This document shows positions 16,300 to 25,087 of a DNA stretch of 64,000 bases, piece after piece. This DNA comes from Desulfonatronum lacustre DSM 10312 (GTDB lineage Bacteria > Desulfobacterota > Desulfovibrionia > Desulfovibrionales > Desulfonatronaceae). The first letter of the stretch is position 1. Every line of letters begins with the position of its first letter. The translations under genes were made by a program, and so were the position numbers. The stretch is from positions 1,414,582 through 1,478,581 of the forward strand of contig NZ_KI912608.1 of NCBI RefSeq assembly GCF_000519265.1, given 5' to 3'. The notes beneath the pieces are model-generated. The model worked only from the letters and a program-made list of their open reading frames with translations. It was not told the DNA's origin and ran no database searches.

Positions 16300-18222
16300 A
16301 TGATCGGCCGCTTCGCCACCCTGGGCGTGTACAGGGAGTTGTTCGTCTTTCGGGATTTTCAGGTGTGTCTGGCCGGAGGCGGGTTGGCCCTGGCCGGGTA
16401 TCTTTGGGAGGTCTTCGGGCCGGTTTGGGCGTGGCCCGTGCTCGTGCTCTACGCCGGGTCCATCGGCCTGAACGGCGGGCCGATCATCTGGGGGGCAATC
16501 CAGGGCCTGCTGGAGCGCCGGGTGAACGTGGACGAGCTGGTCAGTCTGGCCTTGATCGCCTGCCTGATCCAGGGCGAACTGCTCACCGCGGCGGTGGTGG
16601 CCTTCATCATGACCCTGGGCACGCTGATCGAGGAGGCCACCAGCGATTCGGCCCGCCGCTCCATCCATGAACTGATGCGCGTGGCCCCCCGGACCGCCCT
16701 GCTTCTGGACGGCGACGGTCAGCGGGAAATCGCGGTCCGGGACATCGCCCCGAACGACCTGCTCCTGGTCAAGCCCGGAGACCGCATTCCCGTGGACGCC
16801 CGGATCGTTTCCGGGGCCTCGGCCTTGGACGAGTCCGCCATCACCGGGGAATCCCTGCCCGTGACCAAAAGCGAGGGAGACGAGGTGCTGGCCGGAACCC
16901 TGAACCACAACGGCGTGCTGCGCATCCGGGCCGAGAAAGTGGGAGAGGACACGCTCCTGGGCCGGGTGATCCGCCTGGTCGGCGAGGCCGAGCAGCACAA
17001 GCCCCTGGCCACCCGGTTCATCGACAGATACGCCGCCTGGTTCACTCCGGTGATCCTGGGATTGGCCGGACTGGTCTGGTACTGGTCCGGCGATTGGAGC
17101 CGGGCCGTCAGCGTGCTCATCGCCGGTTGCCCCTGCGCGCTGATCATGGCCGCGCCCACGGCCACGGTGGCCGCGGTGGGCCGTCTGGCCCGGGCCGGAG
17201 TACTGGTCAAGGGAGGTCGCTACCTGGAGCAGGCCTCCAAGGTGGACGCCCTGCTCTTCGACAAGACCGGCACCCTGACCAGCGGACGACCCAGGGTGGA
17301 GGAAGTCCGGGCCGATGCGGGATGCACGCCGGAAGAAGTCCTGGCCTGCGCGGCCTGCGTGGAACAGGACGTCAGCCATCCCCTGGCCCGGGCCGTGCTC
17401 AAGGCCGCCCAATATGCCAGGATCACCGTGGACAAGGCCACGGAAGTCGTAGCCGAGGTAGGCCGGGGCGTGCGGGCCGTGGTCCGGGGCCGACACATTG
17501 AGGTGGGAGGCGCAGCCCTGGATACCGGGCCCGGAGCCGGGGCCGGATCTTTGCCGCCGGACTTGCGAACCTGCCTGGAAACCATCCAGGCCAGGGGCGC
17601 CACCCCGCTGCTGGTCTACCGGGACCAGCACCCCATCGGCGTGATCGGCGTTTCGGACACGATCCGGAGCGAAGCCGCCCAGACCATGCACCGCTTGCGC
17701 AACCTGGGCATTTCACACCTGGGGATTCTCTCCGGGGATCATGACCGATCCGTGCGACGGGTGGCCGAACAGCTCGGCATTACCTGGACCAGGGCGGGGC
17801 TCAAGCCGGATCAGAAACTGGAAGAACTGCGTCGGCTCCAGGAAGCCGGTCACAAGGTCATGGTCGTGGGCGACGGCATCAACGACGCCCCGGCCCTGGC
17901 CCGGGCCAACGTGGGCGTGGCCATGGGCGCCGCGGGCACGGACGTGGCCCTGGAAACCGCGGACATCGTCCTGACACGGGACGACATCTCCCGGTTGCCG
18001 CTGCTGATACGCCTGAGCCGGAAGATGTTGACCGTGATTAAAATCAACGTGGTCCTGGGACTGAGCTTCAACGCTCTGGCTATCTGGGGCGGGGCCGCGG
18101 GAATCCTGGGACCGATCCAGGCCGCGGTGATGCACAACGTGGGGGCCGTGATCGTGGTCTTCTCCTCCGCGGCCCTGGCCATGGGCAAGGATGACGATCA
18201 GGAGGAACGCAATGCAACATGA
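16300..18222 (+). CDS. Heavy-metal translocating P1B-type ATPase
   Basis: A 640-residue metal pump: actuator motif SAITGESLPV, membrane CPC motif AGCPCALIMAAP, phosphorylation site FDKTGTLTSGRP, HP motif DVSHPLARA and hinge GDGINDAPALARANVGVAMG. There is no N-terminal HMA or Cys-rich metal domain. The last helices carry AVMHNVGAVIVVF instead of the Asp-containing ZntA motif or the HEG motif of P1B-4 pumps, so I do not assign the metal. ATG 16300 is preferred because GGAG lies six bases upstream. The MarR gene overlaps its 3' end. Confidence 0.9.
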   Translation: MIGRFATLGVYRELFVFRDFQVCLAGGGLALAGYLWEVFGPVWAWPVLVLYAGSIGLNGGPIIWGAIQGLLERRVNVDELVSLALIACLIQGELLTAAVVAFIMTLGTLIEEATSDSARRSIHELMRVAPRTALLLDGDGQREIAVRDIAPNDLLLVKPGDRIPVDARIVSGASALDESAITGESLPVTKSEGDEVLAGTLNHNGVLRIRAEKVGEDTLLGRVIRLVGEAEQHKPLATRFIDRYAAWFTPVILGLAGLVWYWSGDWSRAVSVLIAGCPCALIMAAPTATVAAVGRLARAGVLVKGGRYLEQASKVDALLFDKTGTLTSGRPRVEEVRADAGCTPEEVLACAACVEQDVSHPLARAVLKAAQYARITVDKATEVVAEVGRGVRAVVRGRHIEVGGAALDTGPGAGAGSLPPDLRTCLETIQARGATPLLVYRDQHPIGVIGVSDTIRSEAAQTMHRLRNLGISHLGILSGDHDRSVRRVAEQLGITWTRAGLKPDQKLEELRRLQEAGHKVMVVGDGINDAPALARANVGVAMGAAGTDVALETADIVLTRDDISRLPLLIRLSRKMLTVIKINVVLGLSFNALAIWGGAAGILGPIQAAVMHNVGAVIVVFSSAALAMGKDDDQEERNAT

Positions 18223-18628
18223 CGAGGAATTGACCTCCCTGCTGGTGGAATTTCACGAAAAATTCGCTTCCTGGGAGCAATGCGTGGTCCGGGGCAAGCC
18301 GCTGACCCTGCAGCAGATCCACGCCATGGAGATCCTGTGCGGACACGGTCGGCTGACCATGAAGGAACTGGCCGAAAAAATGGGCGTGACCACCGGCTCC
18401 CTGACCGTGCTGGTGGATCGCCTGGAAAAGAAAGGCATCGTGGAGCGCCAACCCCACGAATCCGACCGCCGCTCCATCCGCCTGGGCATGACGGCCAAAG
18501 GCGAACAATTGGCAGCCGAACACCACGACCTGCACCTGGGACTGACCCGCGAACTCACCGCCTGCCTGAGTCCCGAGGAAACGAATCAACTGATCAATCT
18601 GCTGCGGAAGATGTTGCCGTTTTTCTGA
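18212..18628 (+). CDS. MarR family transcriptional regulator
   Basis: A 138-residue winged helix-turn-helix protein: QQIHAMEILCGHGRLTMKEL, AEKMGVTTGSLTVLVDRLEK (recognition helix), wing KGIVERQPHESDRRSIRLGM. It overlaps the ATPase gene by 11 bases and has its own AGGAGG, so the two are co-transcribed and probably coupled. Such regulators often repress their own operon and respond to the substrate; here a metal or its effect would be the expected signal (inference). Confidence 0.9.
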   Translation: MQHDEELTSLLVEFHEKFASWEQCVVRGKPLTLQQIHAMEILCGHGRLTMKELAEKMGVTTGSLTVLVDRLEKKGIVERQPHESDRRSIRLGMTAKGEQLAAEHHDLHLGLTRELTACLSPEETNQLINLLRKMLPFF

Positions 18629-18766
18629 ATTTAATCCTTCCGTGGCTCTCTCGTGCATCCCTCTCTCGCCCTCAGCAGGGTAGAGCAGTCCGTTGAGGCC
18701 ATCCGCCTTTTCCGCTTGGAAAGGAAAGGCAAGCACCAGGGCTCCGTCATAGTTTCTACACGTTTG

Positions 18767-18947
18767 GTAACTACTCAGCACAGAGCAATTCTGTTGCCGG
18801 GGTCGGAATCGGAATCGGGATCGGGATCGAAAACGCTGGGATGCGTTCTAAATTCTTCCTGTTTCGATTCCGACTCCGATAGCGAAGCGCCGACCCCGAC
18901 ACCGATTGCCGGAGCAAGATCGGACACAAAATGTACTGAGTAGTTAC
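18767..18947. mobile_element. 181-bp MITE with IS66-like ends and 8-bp target duplication
   Basis: The termini GTAACTACTCAG (18767-18778) and CTGAGTAGTTAC (18936-18947) are perfect 12-bp inverted repeats; similarity continues for a further three bases after one mismatch. The 8-bp sequence CACGTTTG occurs directly on both sides (18759-18766 and 18948-18955). GTAA ends and 8-bp duplications are characters of the IS66 family. It encodes no transposase and carries a hexamer hairpin, annotated separately. It must have been moved by an element elsewhere. Confidence 0.85.
18794..18912. repeat. TCGGNN-type inverted repeat inside the MITE (element 4)
   Basis: The left arm at 18794-18835 (GGGGTCGGAATCGGAATCGG and onward) pairs with the right arm at 18861-18912 (ending CGACCCCGACACCGATTGCC). 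The loop holds a small stem AACGC/GCGTT. It is the same hexamer design as the other elements but with TCGGNN units. Confidence 0.82.
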
Positions 18948-18955
18948 CACGTTTG

Positions 18956-19386
18956 TTCGAAAAGGCAGGGGCACGCAGCTGAGAATCGCGGAAGCGAGAT
19001 TCATCGCACCGGCTTTGAGGCTTTGTGCAAGAATGGAAAACAAGGTCTTGAGAATGATCGGTATCCTCACCTGACTTTGACGGGTCTCTGGCGTGGGCAA
19101 CCGTCAGATTGACATGTCTCTCCATGCCTGATTAACAGACCAACCGGAAATATGCCTTTTTCCACCAGTCTCTTTTTTGTCAGGACATTTCATCCTGAAA
19201 TCGCGCATGGCCTGAAGAGCGTTTCCTGGGCGAACTCCGTGGGAGGAATTTTTTCGGGCATCCCCGGACCTGACTCATGCCCCGGGGCTGACGATGGCCC
19301 GGACAAGGCCGGACCGGTTGGTGATCGGCGCCACGATTTCCGGTTAACGCGAATGAAAAAATGTAAATTTTGGCTGGGAGCTACCG
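18956..19386. other. Non-coding region between the MITE and the first deaminase gene
   Basis: About 430 bases without a convincing gene. Short ORFs on both strands lack ribosome-binding sites and recognisable motifs. There are several short GC-rich stems (for example CCCGGGGCTGA near 19277). A leader RNA for the deaminase operon is possible, but I do not see a riboswitch consensus I can name. GGGAG lies before ATG 19387. Confidence 0.35.
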
Positions 19387-20718
19387 ATGCAGCGGATTGA
19401 CATCCTGGTTACGGGCGGAACCGTCCTGACCATGGACGAAGCGGACACGACAATCACGGACGGCGCCCTGGCCATCCAGGGCACGGATATCGTGGCCGTG
19501 GGGCGCAAGGAGGATCTGTCGCGCGCCTTCACGGCGGACACGGTCATCGACATGCCGCTGTCCATCATCATGCCCGGTCTGGTCAATGCCCATACCCACG
19601 CGGCCATGACCTGCTTTCGGGGCATCGCGGACGACATGGAACTGATGGACTGGCTGAACAACTATATCTTTCCGGCCGAGGCCAACAACGTCGATCCGGA
19701 ACTGGTCTACTGGGGCAGCCTGCTGGCCTGCGCGGAAATGATCCGATCCGGAACCACGACCTTTTCAGACATGTATCTGTTTGAAGAAGAGACCGCCAAA
19801 GCCGCGAAACAGGCCGGCATGCGCTGCGTGATCGGCGAAGTCCTGTTCGACTTTCCCTCGCCCAACGCCAAAACCTCCCAAGAAGGCTTGGCCTACACGG
19901 AAAAAATGCTTCAGAAATGGGCCGACGATCCCCTCGTGAACGTCATGGTCGAACCCCACTCCCTGTACACCTGCTCGCCTGATCTCTGGAAAGCGGCCAC
20001 GGCCCTGGCCGATGCGTACCAGGCCCCCCTGGCGACCCACCTTCTGGAAAACGGGGCCGAGTCCAGACAGATCCTGGAAAAGCTGGGACAACGGCCGACA
20101 ATGTTCCTGAAGGAAATCGGCGCGCTCAATGAGCGGTTTTTCGCGTTTCATTGCGTGACCATGGATGATGAAGACATGCGGATTTTTGCCGATCATGGCT
20201 GCAAGGTGGTCCATAACCCTGAAAGCAACATGAAGCTGGCCTCAGGCGTGGCCCCGGTCCCGGCCATGCTTAAGCAGGGCATCCCCGTGGGCCTGGGCAC
20301 GGACGGCTGCGCCAGCAATAACAATTTGGACATGTTCCAGGAAATGGACACCGCGGCCAAGCTGCATAAATCGGCACTGCTCGACCCCGTGGTCATGTCC
20401 GCGAAGACGGTGGTTCACATGGCCACCCGCGAGGGAGCCCGGGTTCTTGGTCTGGACCGGCAAATCGGCGTCCTCAAGACCGGCATGAAGGCGGATGTCT
20501 GCGTCATCAACATGAACAAGCCCCACCTGACCCCCCTGTACGATGAATATTCCCACCTGGCCTATGCCGTTTCTGGCTCCGACGTGGACACGGTGCTGAT
20601 CAACGGACGCATCGTGATGCGCAACCGCAGCCTGACAACCCTGGACGAGGATGCGATCATGGCCCGTGTCCGTGAAATCGCCCTGAAAATCCGGGCCGGT
20701 CTGCGGCCGAATTCCTGA
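19387..20718 (+). CDS. Amidohydrolase, S-adenosylhomocysteine/methylthioadenosine deaminase type (first copy)
   Basis: A 443-residue metal-dependent amidohydrolase: NAHTHAAM (metal His 69 and 71), VEPHSLYTC, LATHLLENGAESRQ, CVTMDDEDMRIFADHG and GTDGCASNNNLDM with the catalytic Asp. This is the MtaD-like group that deaminates 5'-substituted adenosines such as SAH, MTA or 5'-deoxyadenosine to inosine derivatives. A 21-base gap separates it from a paralogue, so both should be in one transcript. The usual HxHLAET metal motif of the second copy is replaced here by THLLEN, so substrates may differ. Confidence 0.88.
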   Translation: MQRIDILVTGGTVLTMDEADTTITDGALAIQGTDIVAVGRKEDLSRAFTADTVIDMPLSIIMPGLVNAHTHAAMTCFRGIADDMELMDWLNNYIFPAEANNVDPELVYWGSLLACAEMIRSGTTTFSDMYLFEEETAKAAKQAGMRCVIGEVLFDFPSPNAKTSQEGLAYTEKMLQKWADDPLVNVMVEPHSLYTCSPDLWKAATALADAYQAPLATHLLENGAESRQILEKLGQRPTMFLKEIGALNERFFAFHCVTMDDEDMRIFADHGCKVVHNPESNMKLASGVAPVPAMLKQGIPVGLGTDGCASNNNLDMFQEMDTAAKLHKSALLDPVVMSAKTVVHMATREGARVLGLDRQIGVLKTGMKADVCVINMNKPHLTPLYDEYSHLAYAVSGSDVDTVLINGRIVMRNRSLTTLDEDAIMARVREIALKIRAGLRPNS

Positions 20719-20739
20719 CCCGTCACACTGCCGACAACC

Positions 20740-22002
20740 ATGAGCATCCTGATCAAAAACGCCCTGCACGAAGGCCGGGAAGTCGACGTCCTGATCCAGG
20801 GCGAGCAGATCGTCGCGGTGGGCCCAAACCTGGAGACCCCGCCGGAATGGGCCGGGACGGTCATCGACGCCGCAGACAAGGCCATCGTTCCCGGGCTGAT
20901 CAATGCCCATACCCATGCGGGCATGACGCTGCTGCGCGGATACGCCGACGACATTGACCTGCATACGTGGCTGCATGAGCACATCTGGCCTCTGGAACGG
21001 AAATTGTCGAAGGAAGACGTCTACTGGGGCGTAAAACTGGCCTGCCTGGAGATGATCAAGACGGGGACCACGTTTTTTTGCGACATGTACTGGCATATGC
21101 CCGGCGCCGTCCGAGCCGTGGAAGACATGGGCCCGCGGGCCATGCTCTCCCTGCCGTTCATCGACTTCAACGATTCGGGACAAGCATCCAAGTTCAAGCA
21201 ACGGGCCCAGGATTTTTTCGACCAGAAACACGAAACCTCACACCGCATCCGATACGCCCTGGGGCCCCATGCCATCTATACCGTGTCCAGGGATTCATTG
21301 ATCTGGCTGGCCGAATTCGCCCGGGACAAGAATTTGATCCTGCACATCCATTTGGCGGAAACCCAACGGGAAGTTGAGGACTGCGTGGCGGCGCACGGCA
21401 CGACGCCTGTTCGTTATTTGAAGGAGATCGGCTTTCTCGGCCCGAATGTCCTCGCGGCCCATGCCATCTGGCTGGACGACGAGGAAATGCGCATCCTGGC
21501 CGATCAGGACGTCAAGGTCGCCCACTTGCCCGCTTCCAACATGAAGCTCTGCTCCGGGGCCTTTCCGTATCGTCGGCTGCACGGCCTGGGTATTTGCATC
21601 GGCCTGGGCACGGACGGCTGCTCCTCCAACAACAATCTGGACATGTTCGAGGAAATGAAGTTCGCGGCCCTGAGCCGCAAAACCGTGACCGGAGACCCCA
21701 CGGTCATGCCCGCGCCGGAAGCCTGGGCCTGCGCCACGGTCAACGGGGCGAAAATTTTCGGCCTGAACGCCGGACGCATCGCCCCGGGCATGCTCGCGGA
21801 CTGCCTGCTGTTGGACTTGAATCATCCTCAACTCGTCCCGAACCACAACCTGATTTCCAACCTGGTCTACGCCGCCAACGGCGACTGCGTGGACACCACC
21901 ATCTGCGCCGGGAAGATCCTTATGCAGGGCCGCCAGGTGCCCGGAGAACGGGAGATCATCCAGGAAGTCAAGGCCCGTGTCCGCGCCCTGCTCCAGCGGT
22001 AG
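20740..22002 (+). CDS. Amidohydrolase, S-adenosylhomocysteine/methylthioadenosine deaminase type (second copy)
   Basis: A 420-residue paralogue of the preceding gene: NAHTHAGMTLLRGYADD (His 57 and 59), LGPHAIYTVS, LILHIHLAETQREVEDC, HLPASNMKLCSG and GTDGCSSNNNLDMFEEM. It keeps the full MtaD/SAH deaminase motif set. It probably works with the first copy in salvage of adenosyl by-products from methylation and radical-SAM chemistry (inference). It ends just before a hexamer inverted repeat. Confidence 0.9.
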   Translation: MSILIKNALHEGREVDVLIQGEQIVAVGPNLETPPEWAGTVIDAADKAIVPGLINAHTHAGMTLLRGYADDIDLHTWLHEHIWPLERKLSKEDVYWGVKLACLEMIKTGTTFFCDMYWHMPGAVRAVEDMGPRAMLSLPFIDFNDSGQASKFKQRAQDFFDQKHETSHRIRYALGPHAIYTVSRDSLIWLAEFARDKNLILHIHLAETQREVEDCVAAHGTTPVRYLKEIGFLGPNVLAAHAIWLDDEEMRILADQDVKVAHLPASNMKLCSGAFPYRRLHGLGICIGLGTDGCSSNNNLDMFEEMKFAALSRKTVTGDPTVMPAPEAWACATVNGAKIFGLNAGRIAPGMLADCLLLDLNHPQLVPNHNLISNLVYAANGDCVDTTICAGKILMQGRQVPGEREIIQEVKARVRALLQR

Positions 22003-22040
22003 CTTCGGCAAACTCATGTTTCAAGGGGGCGACGGCATCA

Positions 22041-22154
22041 ATCGAAATCGAAATCGCGATCGAAATCGAAATCGAAACATGCCTGTCGTCGGCATTCCCT
22101 GATGCACACTTCTAAAGACCGATTTCGATTTCGATCGCGATTTCGATAGCGATA
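22041..22154. repeat. TCGAAA-type hexamer inverted repeat (element 5)
   Basis: The left arm is at 22041-22077 (ATCGAAATCGAAATCGCGAT and onward) and the complementary right arm at 22121-22154. The 43-base loop contains a small GCCTGTCGTCGGC stem. It lies between the second deaminase and murJ; a GTG right after the arm at 22156 would be an in-frame but doubtful murJ start. Confidence 0.88.
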
Positions 22155-22221
22155 CGTGGAAGAATCAAGACATCCCCCGTCCTGCTCTCCTCCCCTTGCA
22201 ACAGCCCGCCGAGACCCTCCA

Positions 22222-23799
22222 GTGACCGAACAACCCCCATCCGCCCCCGCATCCTTCACAGGCCGCATCGCCCGCAACGCCTCCGTGGTCGCCGCGGGTA
22301 CCGTAGCCAGCCGGATCCTCGGTTTTTTGCGGGATATGACCATTGCCTTCGCCCTGGGCGCGGGCATCTGGGCGGATGCGTTTTTCGTGGCCTTCCGCCT
22401 GCCCAATTTGTTGCGCAGACTGTTTGCCGAAGGGTCTCTGACCATGGCCTTTATCCCGGTCTTTTCCCGGACCTGGCGGGAAAAAGGGAGCCAGGAGGCC
22501 TTTGTCCTGGCCAGGTCCGTGCTGGTCTGGCTGACGGCGATCCTGACGGTGATCTGCGTCGCGGCCATGATCTGGGCCGAACCGCTGACCCTGCTCATTG
22601 CCCCGGGCTTCGGCCGAGACCCGGAAATCCTGGCCGGGACCGTAACCCTGGTCCGGATCTGCTTTCCCTACATCCTGTTCATCTCCGCCGTGGCCCTGTG
22701 CATGGGCGTGCTCAACTCCCTGAACCACTTCTGGGCCCCGGCCGCGGCCCCCTGCATCCTGAACCTGGGGCTGATCTTCTCCGCCCTGCTGGCCATGTTC
22801 ATGGGCTGGGATGTGGCCCTGGCCCTGGCCTGGGGAGTTTGTCTTTCCGGGTTGGGGCAATGGCTGCTCCAGCAGCCCTATCTGCGTCGGTTCGGATTGT
22901 CCTGGCGCGGCCCGGTGGATCTGAAGCATCCCGGGGTGAAACGAATCGGGTCCCTGATGCTGCCCACGGTGTTCGGGGCGGCGGTCTACCAGATCAACAT
23001 CGTCATCGGCACCTTGCTGGCCTCGTTGCTGGCCGCCGGGAGCATTTCCTACCTCTATTTCGCGGACCGGCTGGTCCAGCTTCCCCTGGGAGTATTCGGC
23101 GTGGCCCTGAGCACGGCGGCCCTGCCCAGCCTGTCCCTGCTGGCCGCGGGCAAGGACATGGAAGGATTTCGACGGACCTTGAACACCACCCTGAGCATGA
23201 CCCTGTTCGTCTGCCTGCCCTCGGCCGCGGGTCTGGCCGGGATGAGCCTGCCGATCATCGACGCGGTGTTCGGACGAGGGGCCTTCGGCGACGAAGCCGT
23301 GCGGGCCACGGCCTGGGCCCTGGTGGGATACAGCGTCGGCCTGCCGGCTTTCGCCTGCGTCCGGCCCCTGGTCTCGGCCTTTTACGCCCTGGAGGACACC
23401 CGCTCCCCGGTCCTGGTGGCCGCGGCTTGCCTGCTGATCAACGTGGCCTTGAGCCTGGTGCTGATGCGCTACCTGGCGCATGTCGGCCTGGCCCTGGCCG
23501 CGGCGCTCAGTTCCTGGGCCAACGTGCTCCTTCTCGGACTGATCCTGCGCCGCAAGGTCGGCCCCTGGCTGACCATCGGTCCACAACTCGCGCGGATGAC
23601 CGGGCTCAGCGCGGTCTTGGGCGGCGCGGCCCTGGCGGCTTCCATGCTGGGCAAGTCCGCGTTGCTGTTCATCCCGGTGCTGACGGTCCTGTACGGGCTG
23701 ACCGCTCTGAGGTGGAACATCGACGAAGCCCGGATGACCTGGGACCTGTGCCGCAAGTTGCGGAGCAGGTATCAACGTCGCCCCGGCGAGCCGACCTGA
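22222..23799 (+). CDS. murJ: Lipid II flippase MurJ (MviN family)
   Basis: About 525 residues with 14 predicted hydrophobic segments. Conserved MurJ stretches are SVVAAGTVASRILGFLRDM, GIWADAFFVAFRLPNLLRRL, FAEGSLTMAFIPVFSR and YFADRLVQLPLGVFGVALS. It flips lipid II across the inner membrane for peptidoglycan synthesis and should be essential. GTG 22222 is preferred; the in-frame GTG 22156 abuts the repeat and adds a low-complexity Pro-rich stretch. The following operon starts 160 bases downstream. Confidence 0.92.
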   Translation: MTEQPPSAPASFTGRIARNASVVAAGTVASRILGFLRDMTIAFALGAGIWADAFFVAFRLPNLLRRLFAEGSLTMAFIPVFSRTWREKGSQEAFVLARSVLVWLTAILTVICVAAMIWAEPLTLLIAPGFGRDPEILAGTVTLVRICFPYILFISAVALCMGVLNSLNHFWAPAAAPCILNLGLIFSALLAMFMGWDVALALAWGVCLSGLGQWLLQQPYLRRFGLSWRGPVDLKHPGVKRIGSLMLPTVFGAAVYQINIVIGTLLASLLAAGSISYLYFADRLVQLPLGVFGVALSTAALPSLSLLAAGKDMEGFRRTLNTTLSMTLFVCLPSAAGLAGMSLPIIDAVFGRGAFGDEAVRATAWALVGYSVGLPAFACVRPLVSAFYALEDTRSPVLVAAACLLINVALSLVLMRYLAHVGLALAAALSSWANVLLLGLILRRKVGPWLTIGPQLARMTGLSAVLGGAALAASMLGKSALLFIPVLTVLYGLTALRWNIDEARMTWDLCRKLRSRYQRRPGEPT

Positions 23800-23960
23800 C
23801 CCCCTCTCACACGACGCGGACCGGCTATCCATCCTCTCATTTCTTTCGCATCCCGGCTCGTTTCCCTGCTGGCAAAAAAAAGAATAGTCTGATAAGAGTC
23901 TTACCGAAGCCTCGGACACACCATACCGTCTTAGATAAACAACCTTATACCCGACACCCC

Positions 23961-25085
23961 ATGGTCCATCATCCACGCGACACGCCTTTGGTGCTGATCA
24001 TCGACGATGATCCCACGAATCGAGTGGTCCTCCAGCGAATCCTGGCCTCTTCCGGGTTCGCGACGCTTCAGGCCGGAACTGGAAGTGAAGGCCGAAGCCT
24101 GGCCCTGACCCACGGCCCGGACCTGATCCTGCTGGACATCATGATGCCGGGGGAAAGCGGTTTTGAAACATTGCTCCGGCTCAAGGAAGAGCCGGTCACC
24201 GCCTCCGTTCCGGTCATTTTTCTTTCCGCGCTGGACGACGTGAGCTCCAAGGTCAAGGGATTTGAACTGGGCGCGATGGATTACGTCACCAAACCCTTCG
24301 AACCCCTGGAAATTTTGGCCCGAGTACGAACCAACCTGAAGGTGGCGCGGGCCTACCGGAGCGTGATCGCCGAACAGGCCGAGAAGCTGCGCCAGATCGG
24401 CGAGGCCCAGCAGTCCATGCTCACCAAGCCCGAAGAGCATCCCGAAGCCAAATTCGCCGTCTTCTACGAGCCCATCCTGGAAGCCGGAGGAGACTACTAC
24501 GACGTGTTTCCCGTCAGCGGCGGGTTCGGCTATGTCGTCGCGGACATCAGCGGACACGACCTGAAGACGTCCTTCATCACCTCCGGGGTCAAGGCCCTGC
24601 TGCGCCAAAACGCCAGCCCGCTGTTCACGCCCGTGGAAACCCTGACCACCATCAACAACGTGCTCCATGACGTTCTGCCGCCGGGGAGATTCCTCACGGC
24701 GGCCTACGCCGTGCTCAACGGCAGACGCGACCACCTCACGGTCCTCTCGGCCGGTCACCCGCCGCCGATTTTCGTGGGCAAAGACGGCGAGGTGGAAATC
24801 CTGCGCGCCGAGGGCGATATTCTCGGCCCGTTCCCGCACATCTACCTGAACCCAATTTCCCGCCCTGTAACCAAGGGTGACAGGATTTTTCTCTACACCG
24901 ACGGCCTGCTGGACGTGAAAAACAACCAAGCCCGCATCGTTCACGACGACATCCGGACCCTGATCCAAGCCTGCGAAGAATGCCGTTCTCTGCCCTTGTC
25001 AACTTGCCCCGGCCATATTCAGGTCCGAATATTGCAGAAGGCCACGGCTCAGGACGATGTCGTGCTGCTGGCCGTCGAGGTGTGA
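23961..25085 (+). CDS. Response regulator with PP2C-type (RsbU/SpoIIE-like) phosphatase output
   Basis: A 374-residue protein. Residues about 10-125 form a receiver domain with phospho-acceptor D59 (LILLDIMMPG) and K111 (YVTKPFEP). A short coiled linker follows, then a PP2C SpoIIE-like domain with GGDYYDVF, VVADISGHD and LYTDGLLDV supplying metal-binding Asp residues. Such proteins dephosphorylate a STAS anti-anti-sigma factor when the receiver is phosphorylated. Next to a kinase-STAS fusion, an Hpt-STAS protein and a CheA kinase, it is the natural phosphatase of a partner-switching circuit (inference). Confidence 0.9.
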   Translation: MVHHPRDTPLVLIIDDDPTNRVVLQRILASSGFATLQAGTGSEGRSLALTHGPDLILLDIMMPGESGFETLLRLKEEPVTASVPVIFLSALDDVSSKVKGFELGAMDYVTKPFEPLEILARVRTNLKVARAYRSVIAEQAEKLRQIGEAQQSMLTKPEEHPEAKFAVFYEPILEAGGDYYDVFPVSGGFGYVVADISGHDLKTSFITSGVKALLRQNASPLFTPVETLTTINNVLHDVLPPGRFLTAAYAVLNGRRDHLTVLSAGHPPPIFVGKDGEVEILRAEGDILGPFPHIYLNPISRPVTKGDRIFLYTDGLLDVKNNQARIVHDDIRTLIQACEECRSLPLSTCPGHIQVRILQKATAQDDVVLLAVEV

Positions 25086-25087
25086 TC

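Noticed and set aside
18629..19125. Possible interrupted gene on the minus strand split by the MITE
   Set aside because: Removing the MITE leaves an open frame, but the joined protein has no recognisable motif, no ribosome-binding site and a composition typical of antisense reading.
19140..19386. SAH or other riboswitch before the deaminase operon
   Set aside because: The context is suggestive but I could not match the region to a known riboswitch consensus by eye.
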